A stretch of DNA of 64,000 nt, taken from the NCBI GenBank assembly GCA_903913215.1, contig CAIWKE010000032.1, positions 1-64,000 of the forward strand. The letters are read 5' to 3'. This document shows positions 26,044 to 35,479 of the stretch, one piece after another. The first letter of the stretch is position 1. Each line of letters starts with the position of its first letter. A program made the translations under genes and the position numbers. The stretch is from an uncultured Holophagaceae bacterium. GTDB lineage: Bacteria; Acidobacteriota; Holophagae; Holophagales; Holophagaceae. The notes under the pieces are model-generated. The model was not told the origin of the DNA and made no database searches. It saw only the letters and a list, made by a program, of their open reading frames with translations.

Positions 26044-26657
26044 GGACGGCCTCCCAGGATGTAGGTGCGGAGACGTGCCTGAAGCTGCACCCGGGCTCGG
26101 TGGAGCCGCTGCCGCACGGTCCCCGCCGGAACCAGCAGGTGCTCGGCGATCTCCTCGGTCTCCCAATCTTCCATATCCTTCAGCACGAAAACGATCCGAT
26201 GCGAATCGGGCAGCTCATCCAACGCCCGCAGGAGAACGGCGCGCATTTCCTGCTGCTCCACCAAGAGGTGGGCCTGGGCCTCCACCTGCCACTCAGTCCC
26301 ATGCTCTGACTCCTGGTGGTGACCGCGATCATCAAAGGGCCCCAGGGGCAGGGGATCCGGGCGCTCCATATCTCGAATCCGCACCCGGCTGCGGCGCACC
26401 ATGAGGGCCGCGTTCAGGCAGATCCGGTAGCCCCAGCTGCTGAACCTGCTGCGTCCCTCGAAGCGGGGCAGGTCCCTGTGGATGCTGATCAGGGCGTCCT
26501 GGAGGGCATCCTCTGCATCAGCCTCATTGCCAAGAATGCGGAGGACGCCGTTGTAGAAGAGGCCCAGGTGGGGTTGCACCAGGGCCCCGAAGGCATCCGA
26601 GTCACCGGTGGTGGATCGTTGGATCAGATCCTGTTCGCTGGGAGAGGCTGCCGTCAT
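26040..26657 (-). CDS. ECF-family RNA polymerase sigma factor
   Basis: 205 residues with sigma region 2 (HLGLFYNGVLRILGNEADAE, FSSWGYRICLNAAL) and region 4 (ALDELPDSHRIVFVLKDME, TEEIAEHLLVPAGTVRQRLH). In other bacteria, bufferin-type operons are often run by an ECF sigma with a partner anti-sigma responding to copper or sulfide. Its position right after yceI, on the same strand, suggests autoregulation. No SD precedes the ATG; instead a perfect hairpin (26658-26681) abuts it. Confidence 0.9.
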   Translation of the reverse strand: MTAASPSEQDLIQRSTTGDSDAFGALVQPHLGLFYNGVLRILGNEADAEDALQDALISIHRDLPRFEGRSRFSSWGYRICLNAALMVRRSRVRIRDMERPDPLPLGPFDDRGHHQESEHGTEWQVEAQAHLLVEQQEMRAVLLRALDELPDSHRIVFVLKDMEDWETEEIAEHLLVPAGTVRQRLHRARVQLQARLRTYILGGRP

Positions 26658-26681
26658 GTCGCAGCCAGTGTCTGCTGCGAC
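26658..26681 (-). promoter_or_regulatory. Perfect 8-bp hairpin abutting the sigma-factor start codon
   Basis: GTCGCAGC-N8-GCTGCGAC, with the last base directly before ATG 26657 on the minus strand. No U-run follows, so it is not a standard terminator. It occupies the place of the ribosome-binding site and may limit sigma translation relative to the upstream operon genes. Confidence 0.45.
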
Positions 26682-26698
26682 GAAGCTGGCGGCAAGCC

Positions 26699-27277
26699 CT
26701 ACTTCCTGGGCGACTCGAAGAAGCCCACAAGGAGCAGGTCCAGTTCCACCTGTCGCTTGAGACTGATCTTGGCGGCCACGTTTTCTGCACCCACCCCGAA
26801 ATCCAGGCGGTCCAGGGGCAGGGTCGTGCGGTAGGACCAGGTTTTCACACCGGCACCGTTGAAACCCTCTGCCGCCAAGAAGGGCAGTTCCAGATCGCGA
26901 CTGACCCCATGCAGGCTGAGACTACCCTTAACTATCACCCGATCCCCCTCGCGGCGGACCTCCTTTGATACGAAGGTGATCTTGGGGTACTTGGCCACGC
27001 CGAAGAAATCCGCGGAGCGCAGGTGGGTATCCCGGGAGCTGTTATCGGTGCTGAGGGAACTGGCATCGATCTCCAGGCGCACCGATGCCCCGGTGGGGGC
27101 GGCGGGGTCACCCTGGATTTCGACCTTGTACTTCGTGAAGCGGCCTGGCACATCGAAGAGCAAGGTGGAGGCCTTGAAGCCCAGCACCGTGTGAGTCTCA
27201 TCGGGGCGGAAGGCCCGGCTCTGGGCACTAAGGGGCAGAACCAGCAGGAGGGCTGGCAGGAGGGTGCGTCGGAACAT
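26699..27277 (-). CDS. YceI-family periplasmic protein
   Basis: 192 residues with a signal peptide (MFRRTLLPALLLVLPLSAQS). The typical YceI opening (DETHTVLGFKASTLLFDVPG) is followed by the lipocalin-like strands SSRDTHLRSADFFGVAKYP and LSLHGVSRDLELPF. YceI proteins bind isoprenoid or similar lipids in a barrel. It starts seven bases after the DUF2063 gene stop, placing it inside the RiPP operon. Its role there is unknown; it could bind a cofactor or lipid linked to peptide maturation or stress. Confidence 0.88.
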   Translation of the reverse strand: MFRRTLLPALLLVLPLSAQSRAFRPDETHTVLGFKASTLLFDVPGRFTKYKVEIQGDPAAPTGASVRLEIDASSLSTDNSSRDTHLRSADFFGVAKYPKITFVSKEVRREGDRVIVKGSLSLHGVSRDLELPFLAAEGFNGAGVKTWSYRTTLPLDRLDFGVGAENVAAKISLKRQVELDLLLVGFFESPRK

Positions 27278-27284
27278 GGGGACC

Positions 27285-28070
27285 TCAGGTCAGGGGGATC
27301 GGGGAGAAGCCGTCGAGAGCGCCCTTCTGGCGTAGGTCTCGAAGCAGAGTGAGGACTGGTTCCAGGTCCGTCAGGCCCAGGGCTGCGGCAGCTTCGGCCA
27401 CAGGGATGGTCCGAGCCTGCACCAGGAGGGAAGCCGTGGCGGAAGTAAGTTCCATCAGGAAGACAACCCCTTCCGCGTCCCGATAGGCCAGAAGTTGGGT
27501 GGGGCGGGCCTCGGGAATGGGATTGGCCTCGCTGGCCCGATGGACCGCATGGGTGTAGGAAACGACCTGGGTGGCGGCATTCCAGGCGAGGAAGGTGTCA
27601 GCGTCCGGCTCCTCCTGGAGGCCACCCGGAAGCTCGGAGTCCGGGTAGCGGGCCACCAGCACCTCGAGAACCTCGGCGTGAGCCAATTCCAGGAGGAATG
27701 GCCACCGGGCTTGGCCCCAGCGGTTCTCCGCCAGCCATCCCAGGAAGGTCGGTGCGATGTCGCGATAGTGGGGACTTCGAACCAGCCGGGCATCCAGGAA
27801 GGCCTGGGTGCAAATCGCCCAATCCTTGGGGCCCAGGAGCGCCATAAGTACCGGGAACATGGTTTCGAGCGGTTCCAGGAGGCTCATGCGGGCCAGCTCG
27901 CGGTAGGTGAGCCAAGCTGGCAGCTGTTGGTCGAAGCTCTGCTGGTCCGCGAGGCTGAGCCCCAGGCGCCGGGACACCCGAGCGGGATCGGCTTCCAGGG
28001 CCGCCTCGTCGGCTTCGAGGATGAAGGCGGCGGCGGCCTGCTGCAGTCGCTGAGTGCGGCCCTCAGGCAT
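27285..28070 (-). CDS. DUF2063 partner protein of the RiPP maturase (BufC/HvfC-like)
   Basis: About 261 residues. The N-terminal half has the DUF2063 helical pattern (QLPAWLTYRELARMSLLEPLE start, MFPVLMALLGPKDWAICTQAFL, SPHYRDIAPTFLGWLAE). The C-terminal half ends in a winged-helix-like segment (AEAAAALGLTDLEPVLTLLR). Such proteins bind the precursor peptide and present it to the MNIO enzyme. ATG 28070 overlaps the DUF692 stop by eight bases, so coupled synthesis of the two partners is likely. Longer upstream starts would run deep into the DUF692 gene and are rejected. Confidence 0.82.
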   Translation of the reverse strand: MPEGRTQRLQQAAAAFILEADEAALEADPARVSRRLGLSLADQQSFDQQLPAWLTYRELARMSLLEPLETMFPVLMALLGPKDWAICTQAFLDARLVRSPHYRDIAPTFLGWLAENRWGQARWPFLLELAHAEVLEVLVARYPDSELPGGLQEEPDADTFLAWNAATQVVSYTHAVHRASEANPIPEARPTQLLAYRDAEGVVFLMELTSATASLLVQARTIPVAEAAAALGLTDLEPVLTLLRDLRQKGALDGFSPIPLT

Positions 28071-28914
28071 GGGGTGCCTCCGCCGGGGCGAAGACCGCAT
28101 CGTAGGCGCGCTGGAGCTGGGCCCGCTCCGCCAGGAGGAGTTCCAGGTCGGGGATGTGGTTATCCCGCTCCAGCAGCACGGGCAAGGGGCGACCCACGCG
28201 GGCCAGGACCCACTGCATGAGGTCGATGACGGGCTCAATGACATCGGCGCCATGGGTATCTACGGTGAGGTCTCCGAAGCGCTTGTGCCCCGCGATGTGC
28301 AGCTGGACCACCCGCTCCAGGGGCATCTGGGCCAGCCATGCTTTGGGCTCGAAGCCAAAGTTGAGGGCGTTTACATAGACGTTGTTCACATCCAGGAGCC
28401 AGCCCGCATCCGCCCCTTCGAGAACCTCGCAGATGAAGTCGGCCTCATCCATGTCCGCATGGCCGAGTTCTGCGTAGTAGGTGATGTTCTCCAGCACCAG
28501 GGGCACCGGCAGCTGGGCCTGCAGCTCCCGGACCCGCCGGATGGTGTGCCGGGCCGAGTCCCGTGTGAAGGGGAGGGGCAGCAGCTCATGCAGGCAGTTC
28601 TCATCCACCCGCGTAAAGCAGAGGTGCTCCGAGTGCCAGGGCGCCTCCACGCGGTGCAGAAAGGTGCCAAGGTCCCGCAGGTAGTCCTGGTCCCAGGCGT
28701 CAAAGCCCCCCACCGAGACCGTGAGCCCGTGGGTGAGCACGGGATCCCGGTCGAGGATGGAGGAGGCCCAGCGGAAATGCCGTCCTCCATCCCCTATGAC
28801 GTTCTCGGGGCAGGTCTCCCAGAAAGGCACGCCGTGATCTTCGCGGCGCGCCACTTCCTCAAGATGAGTTCGGCGGAGGCCCAAGCCCACTCCGGTGAAG
28901 GTCTGCTGCGTCAT
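28063..28914 (-). CDS. DUF692 multinuclear non-heme iron oxidase (MNIO), bufferin/HvfB-like maturase
   Basis: 283-residue TIM-barrel enzyme of the MbnB/TglH/HvfB/BufB family, which uses two or three irons to oxidise Cys residues of a precursor peptide. The conserved ligand segments are visible in order: VGLGLRRTH, HSEHLCF, LENITYY, LLDVNNVYVNALN, VVQLHIAGH, DTHG and LLERDNHIP. It lies directly between the precursor gene (15-base gap) and the DUF2063 partner gene, the standard layout. Expected action: convert Cys side chains of the neighbouring peptide to thiooxazole or oxazolone-thioamide type groups. Confidence 0.92.
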   Translation of the reverse strand: MTQQTFTGVGLGLRRTHLEEVARREDHGVPFWETCPENVIGDGGRHFRWASSILDRDPVLTHGLTVSVGGFDAWDQDYLRDLGTFLHRVEAPWHSEHLCFTRVDENCLHELLPLPFTRDSARHTIRRVRELQAQLPVPLVLENITYYAELGHADMDEADFICEVLEGADAGWLLDVNNVYVNALNFGFEPKAWLAQMPLERVVQLHIAGHKRFGDLTVDTHGADVIEPVIDLMQWVLARVGRPLPVLLERDNHIPDLELLLAERAQLQRAYDAVFAPAEAPHA

Positions 28915-28929
28915 GGCCCGACTCCAACG

Positions 28930-29283
28930 CTACTGCTTGTCCTTGCCGCAGGAAGCTTCCTTCTTGTCCTTGCCGCAGGAGGCGTCCTTCTTATCCTTCC
29001 CGCACTTGGCATCCTTGGCAGTCTTGGTGCCCTTCTTGGCCTTCACGTCCTTGCTGCCACAGCTGCCCTTACCGCAGGAGGCGTCCTTGGCCTTGTCGTC
29101 CTTGGCATGGGCCGGGGCCTTGGCGTCCTCCTTGGCATCCTTGGCGCCGCAGTCGCCAGCCTGGCTGAGGGCTGCCTCGGCCCCGAAGGCCTCCACGTGG
29201 ATCGCGCCGAGGCTGGCCGGCCCGCCGGCCATGAGGGTGCCTGCTGCGAAGAGGGTCGCCGTGCCGATGAGCTTGCTGATCAT
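28930..29283 (-). CDS. Bufferin/HvfA-like copper-binding RiPP precursor
   Basis: 117 residues. A Sec signal peptide (MISKLIGTATLFAAGTLMAG and on) leads a short spacer, then a Lys/Asp/Ala-rich mature region with six Cys (45, 70, 75, 94, 103, 112), each followed by Gly and four in a CGK context. The last three recur every nine residues (CGKDKKDAS, CGKDKKEAS, CGKDK). HvfA-type precursors have KCG motifs that the MNIO oxidises to copper ligands; here the order is SCGK or KCGK. ATG 29283 follows CACGGAG. The frame is open further upstream, but that part has no leader character. Confidence 0.85.
   Translation of the reverse strand: MISKLIGTATLFAAGTLMAGGPASLGAIHVEAFGAEAALSQAGDCGAKDAKEDAKAPAHAKDDKAKDASCGKGSCGSKDVKAKKGTKTAKDAKCGKDKKDASCGKDKKEASCGKDKQ
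28933..29013 (-). repeat. Three 27-bp tandem units coding the bufferin tail
   Basis: Three imperfect 27-base units encode the nine-residue repeat around Cys94, Cys103 and Cys112. Third positions differ between units (for example TTGTCC versus TTATCC on the plus strand), so the copies are not brand new, but the peptide pattern is kept. Confidence 0.7.
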
Positions 29284-29458
29284 GTTGTCTCCGTGCGGCC
29301 AGAGCCGCGCTGGGGAACCGCCTTGGCGGCCCCGTTCAAGAAATGAATGGCTCCCCGTGGGATCCCGGGAGGCCATCTTGTTGTCGTTAACCATGGGGTG
29401 CGGGGGTGCTGGCCTTTGTGACATTTTTTTATATCAATGCCCCCGCCCCTGAATTGCC
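29284..29458 (-). promoter_or_regulatory. Control region upstream of the bufferin operon
   Basis: 175 bases with no gene. On the minus strand it has an AT-rich stretch (ATATAAAAAAATGTCACA, about 29418-29435), a plausible promoter core, followed by a long leader. In the leader, near 29318-29329, is a perfect CCGCC-TT-GGCGG hairpin. I cannot fix the ECF recognition hexamers from one copy. Confidence 0.35.
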
Positions 29459-29728
29459 TCAGCCCTTGATCAGTACCCAGAGCCCCACGCCGATGAAGGC
29501 GCAGCCTGCAGTCCATTTGATGGCGGCCTCGGGAATGTATTTGAAGAGCATGCCGCCCAGGGCCACCCCGATAGCCGTGGCGCAGACCAGGGCCGCGCTG
29601 GCGGCGAGGAACACCGTGAGGATCTGCCCACTGCGCACCGTGGCCGTCATGGCCGCCAACTGTGTCTTGTCACCCACCTCGGCCAGGAAGACCGTGCCGA
29701 AAGTGGTCCAGAAGAGGGATCGATTCAT
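29459..29728 (-). CDS. GDT1/TMEM165 family (UPF0016) small cation exporter
   Basis: 89 residues with about three membrane spans and the family motif EVGDKTQLAAM at residues 17-27. This is the half-size bacterial form with one EGDKT-type repeat, expected to pair as a dimer or with a second copy. Relatives export Mn2+ (MntX/MneA) or Ca2+. The start MNRSLFW at 29728 is chosen where homology begins; the frame runs far upstream into the rnd gene and is not real there. It lies upstream of the bufferin operon on the same strand, 175 bases away. Confidence 0.85.
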   Translation of the reverse strand: MNRSLFWTTFGTVFLAEVGDKTQLAAMTATVRSGQILTVFLAASAALVCATAIGVALGGMLFKYIPEAAIKWTAGCAFIGVGLWVLIKG

Positions 29729-29794
29729 TGCGGTCTCCAGAATTCCTGCGGAGTCTTCAGGGTAATCGAGGCCCAAGTGCGGCACACTGGTTGG

Positions 29795-30742
29795 ATGGTG
29801 TTGGATCACTTCGACCTCCCCACAACCTACGTGGACACGCCCGAGAAGCTGCAGGCGGCGCTGCCCCTGTGGCATGCGGCCGGGGTGCTGGCCGTGGACA
29901 TCGAGTGCAGCCTCACAGGCATGCACCACTGCGTCCTGGCCCTCATGCAGGTGGCCACCCACGACCAGGCCTGGTTGGTGGACCCCCTGCCCATGGATGA
30001 GTTCATGCGCCCGGCCCTCCAGGCCATGGCCCAGGTCCCCTGGATCGTCCACGACTTCTCCGGGGATGGCATCGTCTTCAAGCGCATCTACGACGTGGTG
30101 CCCGACAGCATCTTCGACACGATGCTGCTCTCCCGGGCCCTGGGCTATCCCCAGCCGGGCCTGAAGACCATGGCCCGCCTCAAGCTGGGACTGGAGATCC
30201 CCAAGGAGGAGCAGGATTCCAACTGGATGCTGCGCCCCCTGCGCGACGCTCAGATCAGCTACGCCAGTAGGGACGCCGCCCTGCTGCTGCCCCTGCTCCG
30301 CACCCTGGCTGACGAGGCGGACACCAAGCGGGAGGATCCCGAGATCGGCCCCCGTCTGGCCAGCCTGCCCAAGGAGATGCGGCACCTGCTCAAGCGCATC
30401 CGGGCCTACTCCCCACCCAAGCACGACCCTGTGGTGGACAAGATCCGCCACCTGGGTGACCTCGCCGTGGAGCGGGCCATGAAGCTGACGGCTATGCGCT
30501 GGCAGTGGGGCAACGAGGGTGACGTCGGCGCCGTCATGGAGCTGGGCAACCGGTGGCTCCTGGCCCGACTCACCCATCCCCCCGCCACCCGCGAGGCCCT
30601 GGAGCGCACCATTCCCAATCCCCGCTTCCGCCGCAAGCGCCTGGACGCCCTCTGGGCCGTGTTTGAGGCGGGAGCCGTGGAAATTGAGGAAGAAGCGGAA
30701 TCGGCCGATACCGTGATCCTGAACAACCCGGGACGGCCATGA
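29795..30742 (+). CDS. rnd: Ribonuclease D-like 3'-5' exonuclease
   Basis: About 315 residues. The DEDDy exonuclease motifs are present: Exo I (LAVDIECSL), Exo II (IVHDFSGDGIVFKR) and Exo III (ISYASRDAALLL, with the Tyr four residues before the Asp). The remainder has HRDC-like helices. It trims tRNA and other RNA 3' ends in the cytoplasm. ATG 29795 is preferred over a GTG at 29777; neither has a clear SD. The stop overlaps fliW (ATGA). Confidence 0.88.
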   Translation: MVLDHFDLPTTYVDTPEKLQAALPLWHAAGVLAVDIECSLTGMHHCVLALMQVATHDQAWLVDPLPMDEFMRPALQAMAQVPWIVHDFSGDGIVFKRIYDVVPDSIFDTMLLSRALGYPQPGLKTMARLKLGLEIPKEEQDSNWMLRPLRDAQISYASRDAALLLPLLRTLADEADTKREDPEIGPRLASLPKEMRHLLKRIRAYSPPKHDPVVDKIRHLGDLAVERAMKLTAMRWQWGNEGDVGAVMELGNRWLLARLTHPPATREALERTIPNPRFRRKRLDALWAVFEAGAVEIEEEAESADTVILNNPGRP

Positions 30743-31161
30743 CCCAGAATCAAGATCCAATCATCGACAGCGATGGCAGCGTCCTTCTGACTTTTCCCAA
30801 GGGCTTGCTGGGCTTTCCGGAGCTGCGGGGCTTTCGCCTGCTGGAGCCCCACGACGGCTACCCCCTTAAGTTCCTCCAGTCCGTGGAGCGGGATGAGGTT
30901 TCCTTCATCTGCATCGACCCGGCCAGTGTGAAGCCCGATTACAGCGTCCCCCTAGGGGAAGAAGAATCCGAGGCCCTGCACCTGGAATCCCCAGACGAGG
31001 CCCTGGTGCTGACCATGGTCGTGATTCCCGAGGACGCCAAGTCCATGACCACCAACCTGGCCGGGCCCCTCGTCATCAATGTCAGGTCGAAGATCGGCTT
31101 CCAGATCGTCCTCAGCGCGGAGAAGTATCCCCTCCGCTTCCCCATCATCCCCCAAGACTGA
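30739..31161 (+). CDS. fliW: Flagellar assembly factor FliW
   Basis: 140-residue cytoplasmic protein that binds flagellin and antagonises CsrA. Recognisable by FPKGLLGFPELRGFRLLE near the N-terminus, SFICIDPA, and the closing NVRSKIGFQIVLSAEKYPLR. It sits immediately before csrA, the usual partnership: free FliW releases CsrA from flagellin mRNA control. Start overlaps the rnd stop. Confidence 0.95.
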   Translation: MTQNQDPIIDSDGSVLLTFPKGLLGFPELRGFRLLEPHDGYPLKFLQSVERDEVSFICIDPASVKPDYSVPLGEEESEALHLESPDEALVLTMVVIPEDAKSMTTNLAGPLVINVRSKIGFQIVLSAEKYPLRFPIIPQD

Positions 31162-31183
31162 TCGGCTCTGGTAGCCTTCCCAG

Positions 31184-31435
31184 ATGCTTGTCATTACCCG
31201 GAAGCCTGAGCAGTCCATCATCATTGGCGGAGAAGTCGAGGTCATCGTCCTCGGCATCACCAAGGATGGCGTCCGCCTAGGCATCAATGCCCCACGCAGT
31301 GTCCAAGTCCATCGGCGTGAGGTCTTTGAGGCCATCGCCGCCGAGAATCGCGCCGCGGCTGAGGCCAAGCTCCCCCTCCAGAGTGTGGCGGCCATGTTGC
31401 GGGCCGCTCAAGCAAAGAAGCAGGACGGCCGATAG
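31184..31435 (+). CDS. csrA: Carbon storage regulator CsrA
   Basis: 83-residue RNA-binding translational regulator. The canonical start MLVITRKPEQSIIIGGEVEV and GVRLGINAPRSVQVHRREVF (RNA-binding edge residues R44 and VHRREV) are intact. The C-terminal tail is about 20 residues longer than E. coli CsrA, as in FliW-controlled homologues, where the tail carries the FliW site. It follows fliW by 22 bases. Confidence 0.97.
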   Translation: MLVITRKPEQSIIIGGEVEVIVLGITKDGVRLGINAPRSVQVHRREVFEAIAAENRAAAEAKLPLQSVAAMLRAAQAKKQDGR

Positions 31436-31452
31436 GGTTGTCAGGAGGATCT

Positions 31453-31626
31453 GTGCAGATCAGCAGCGCCACGGCCAACAGCAGCCGAGACCAGAGTGTT
31501 CGTAATACCCTGGCGACGCAGCAGCTCCAGAAGTTCGCGGAAGCCAGCGCCAGCAAGGGCGCGGAAGTGGCCCAGCGGGCAGTCAAGAGCGATGGCGTAG
31601 GGCAGCGGGTGGATCTGTACGCCTAG
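31453..31626 (+). CDS. 57-residue protein of unknown function after csrA
   Basis: GTG start at 31453 with a strong AGGAGG four bases upstream. The 57-residue product is polar, helical and low in hydrophobics (SVRNTLATQQLQKFAEASAS), ending GQRVDLYA. The ending and location recall the short motility-linked YjfB-like proteins near flagellin or csrA genes. That is only a resemblance, and function is unknown. The gene is tightly placed (17 bases after csrA), so it probably belongs to the same transcript. Confidence 0.6.
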   Translation: MQISSATANSSRDQSVRNTLATQQLQKFAEASASKGAEVAQRAVKSDGVGQRVDLYA

Positions 31627-31645
31627 GTGCACTCGCGCTTAGGCC

Positions 31646-34504
<2,859 letters not shown>

Positions 34505-34549
34505 GGTCCTCCCAGCCTACGCCATTTTTTCGCTTTTCAAAATCGCGTC

Positions 34550-34555
34550 TACAAT
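34550..34555 (+). promoter_or_regulatory. Possible -10 element for a leaderless CHAD transcript
   Basis: TACAAT lies six bases before ATG 34562, which has no SD. If this is the -10, transcription would start at or within a base or two of the start codon, giving a leaderless mRNA. The -35 region (TTTTCG) is weak, so confidence is low. Confidence 0.3.
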
Positions 34556-34561
34556 CATCTG

Positions 34562-35479
34562 ATGCACCCAGCCGACCTGGCGATCCTGTTGCACCGCGCC
34601 CTTGAGGTCCGGCTGGCGCGCCTGCAGGAATTGCTCGCGGCCAAGACCTGGGCGGGGGACCCCGAACTGCTCCATCAGGTGCGGGTCTCGGCCCGGCGCC
34701 TGGGGGCCGTGCTGGACCTGGTGGATGCTGAGGTCTACCCCGGCCACAAGCGCCAGCGCCGGGCCCTCAAGGATCTGGTGGACACCCTGGGGCTGCCCCG
34801 GGAGCTGGATGTCCACGCTGAACACCTGGCGATGCTACACCAGGAGGCCCGCACCCTGGCCCAGGCCGCCGTCCTTGAACACTTACTGGAACAGCTGGAG
34901 CGGGGCCGAGCCAAGGCCCGCCGCGCCATGCATCGCAGGCTGGATGACCTCAAGCTCGGGGAGCTGGACCGCCTGCTGGACGTGCCCACCCTCAGCCACC
35001 CCTTCCAGGCCACCTCCCTCCAGGAGGCCGCCTGGGCCTGCCTGGAACCCCGGGCCCTGGCTGCCCTGGAACCTCTCACCGCCCTGGCCCTCCATGAAGA
35101 CGGCCCCGCCCTCCACAAGGCCCGGGTGCGCATCAAGAAGCTGCGCTACGCCGTCGAGGCCCTGGAAAGCGCCTTCAGCGAGCTCCCAGAGGATCTGCTC
35201 AAGTCCCTCCGGGCCCTCCAGTCCTGCCTTGGCGAGCATCACGACCTGGCAACCCTGGAGGTCCTGCTCAGCGAGGCCGAAATGGAGCTGCGGCGCCGTG
35301 AACGGAGCACCCTCTGCGCCGGGGTCTTCGAGCTGCTGGGCGAGGTTTCCGCGGCCCGCCAGCGGGCTTTTGAGTGCTTCCAGGAACTGGCCCAGGACCA
35401 GGGCCCCGCAGCCTTCGCCCGCCAGATCCGACCCGTCCTGGGCCTGCCGGCCGTGGAAGGCATGGAAGGCGCCACATGA
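34562..35479 (+). CDS. CHAD domain protein
   Basis: 305 residues, all helical and rich in Arg, Lys and His, with the two CHAD repeats: LLHQVRVSARRLGAVLDL near residue 38 and ALHKARVRIKKLRYAVEAL near 185, then CLGEHHDLATL. CHAD domains bind inorganic polyphosphate. The frame is open far upstream, antisense to uvrA, but the domain begins at ATG 34562. The stop overlaps the histidine kinase start (ATGA), suggesting a shared, perhaps phosphate-stress, role. Confidence 0.85.
   Translation: MHPADLAILLHRALEVRLARLQELLAAKTWAGDPELLHQVRVSARRLGAVLDLVDAEVYPGHKRQRRALKDLVDTLGLPRELDVHAEHLAMLHQEARTLAQAAVLEHLLEQLERGRAKARRAMHRRLDDLKLGELDRLLDVPTLSHPFQATSLQEAAWACLEPRALAALEPLTALALHEDGPALHKARVRIKKLRYAVEALESAFSELPEDLLKSLRALQSCLGEHHDLATLEVLLSEAEMELRRRERSTLCAGVFELLGEVSAARQRAFECFQELAQDQGPAAFARQIRPVLGLPAVEGMEGAT

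Noticed and set aside
28930-29013. Possible CRISPR-like array because of tandem 27-base units
   Set aside because: Units are adjacent with no spacers and encode the bufferin tail.
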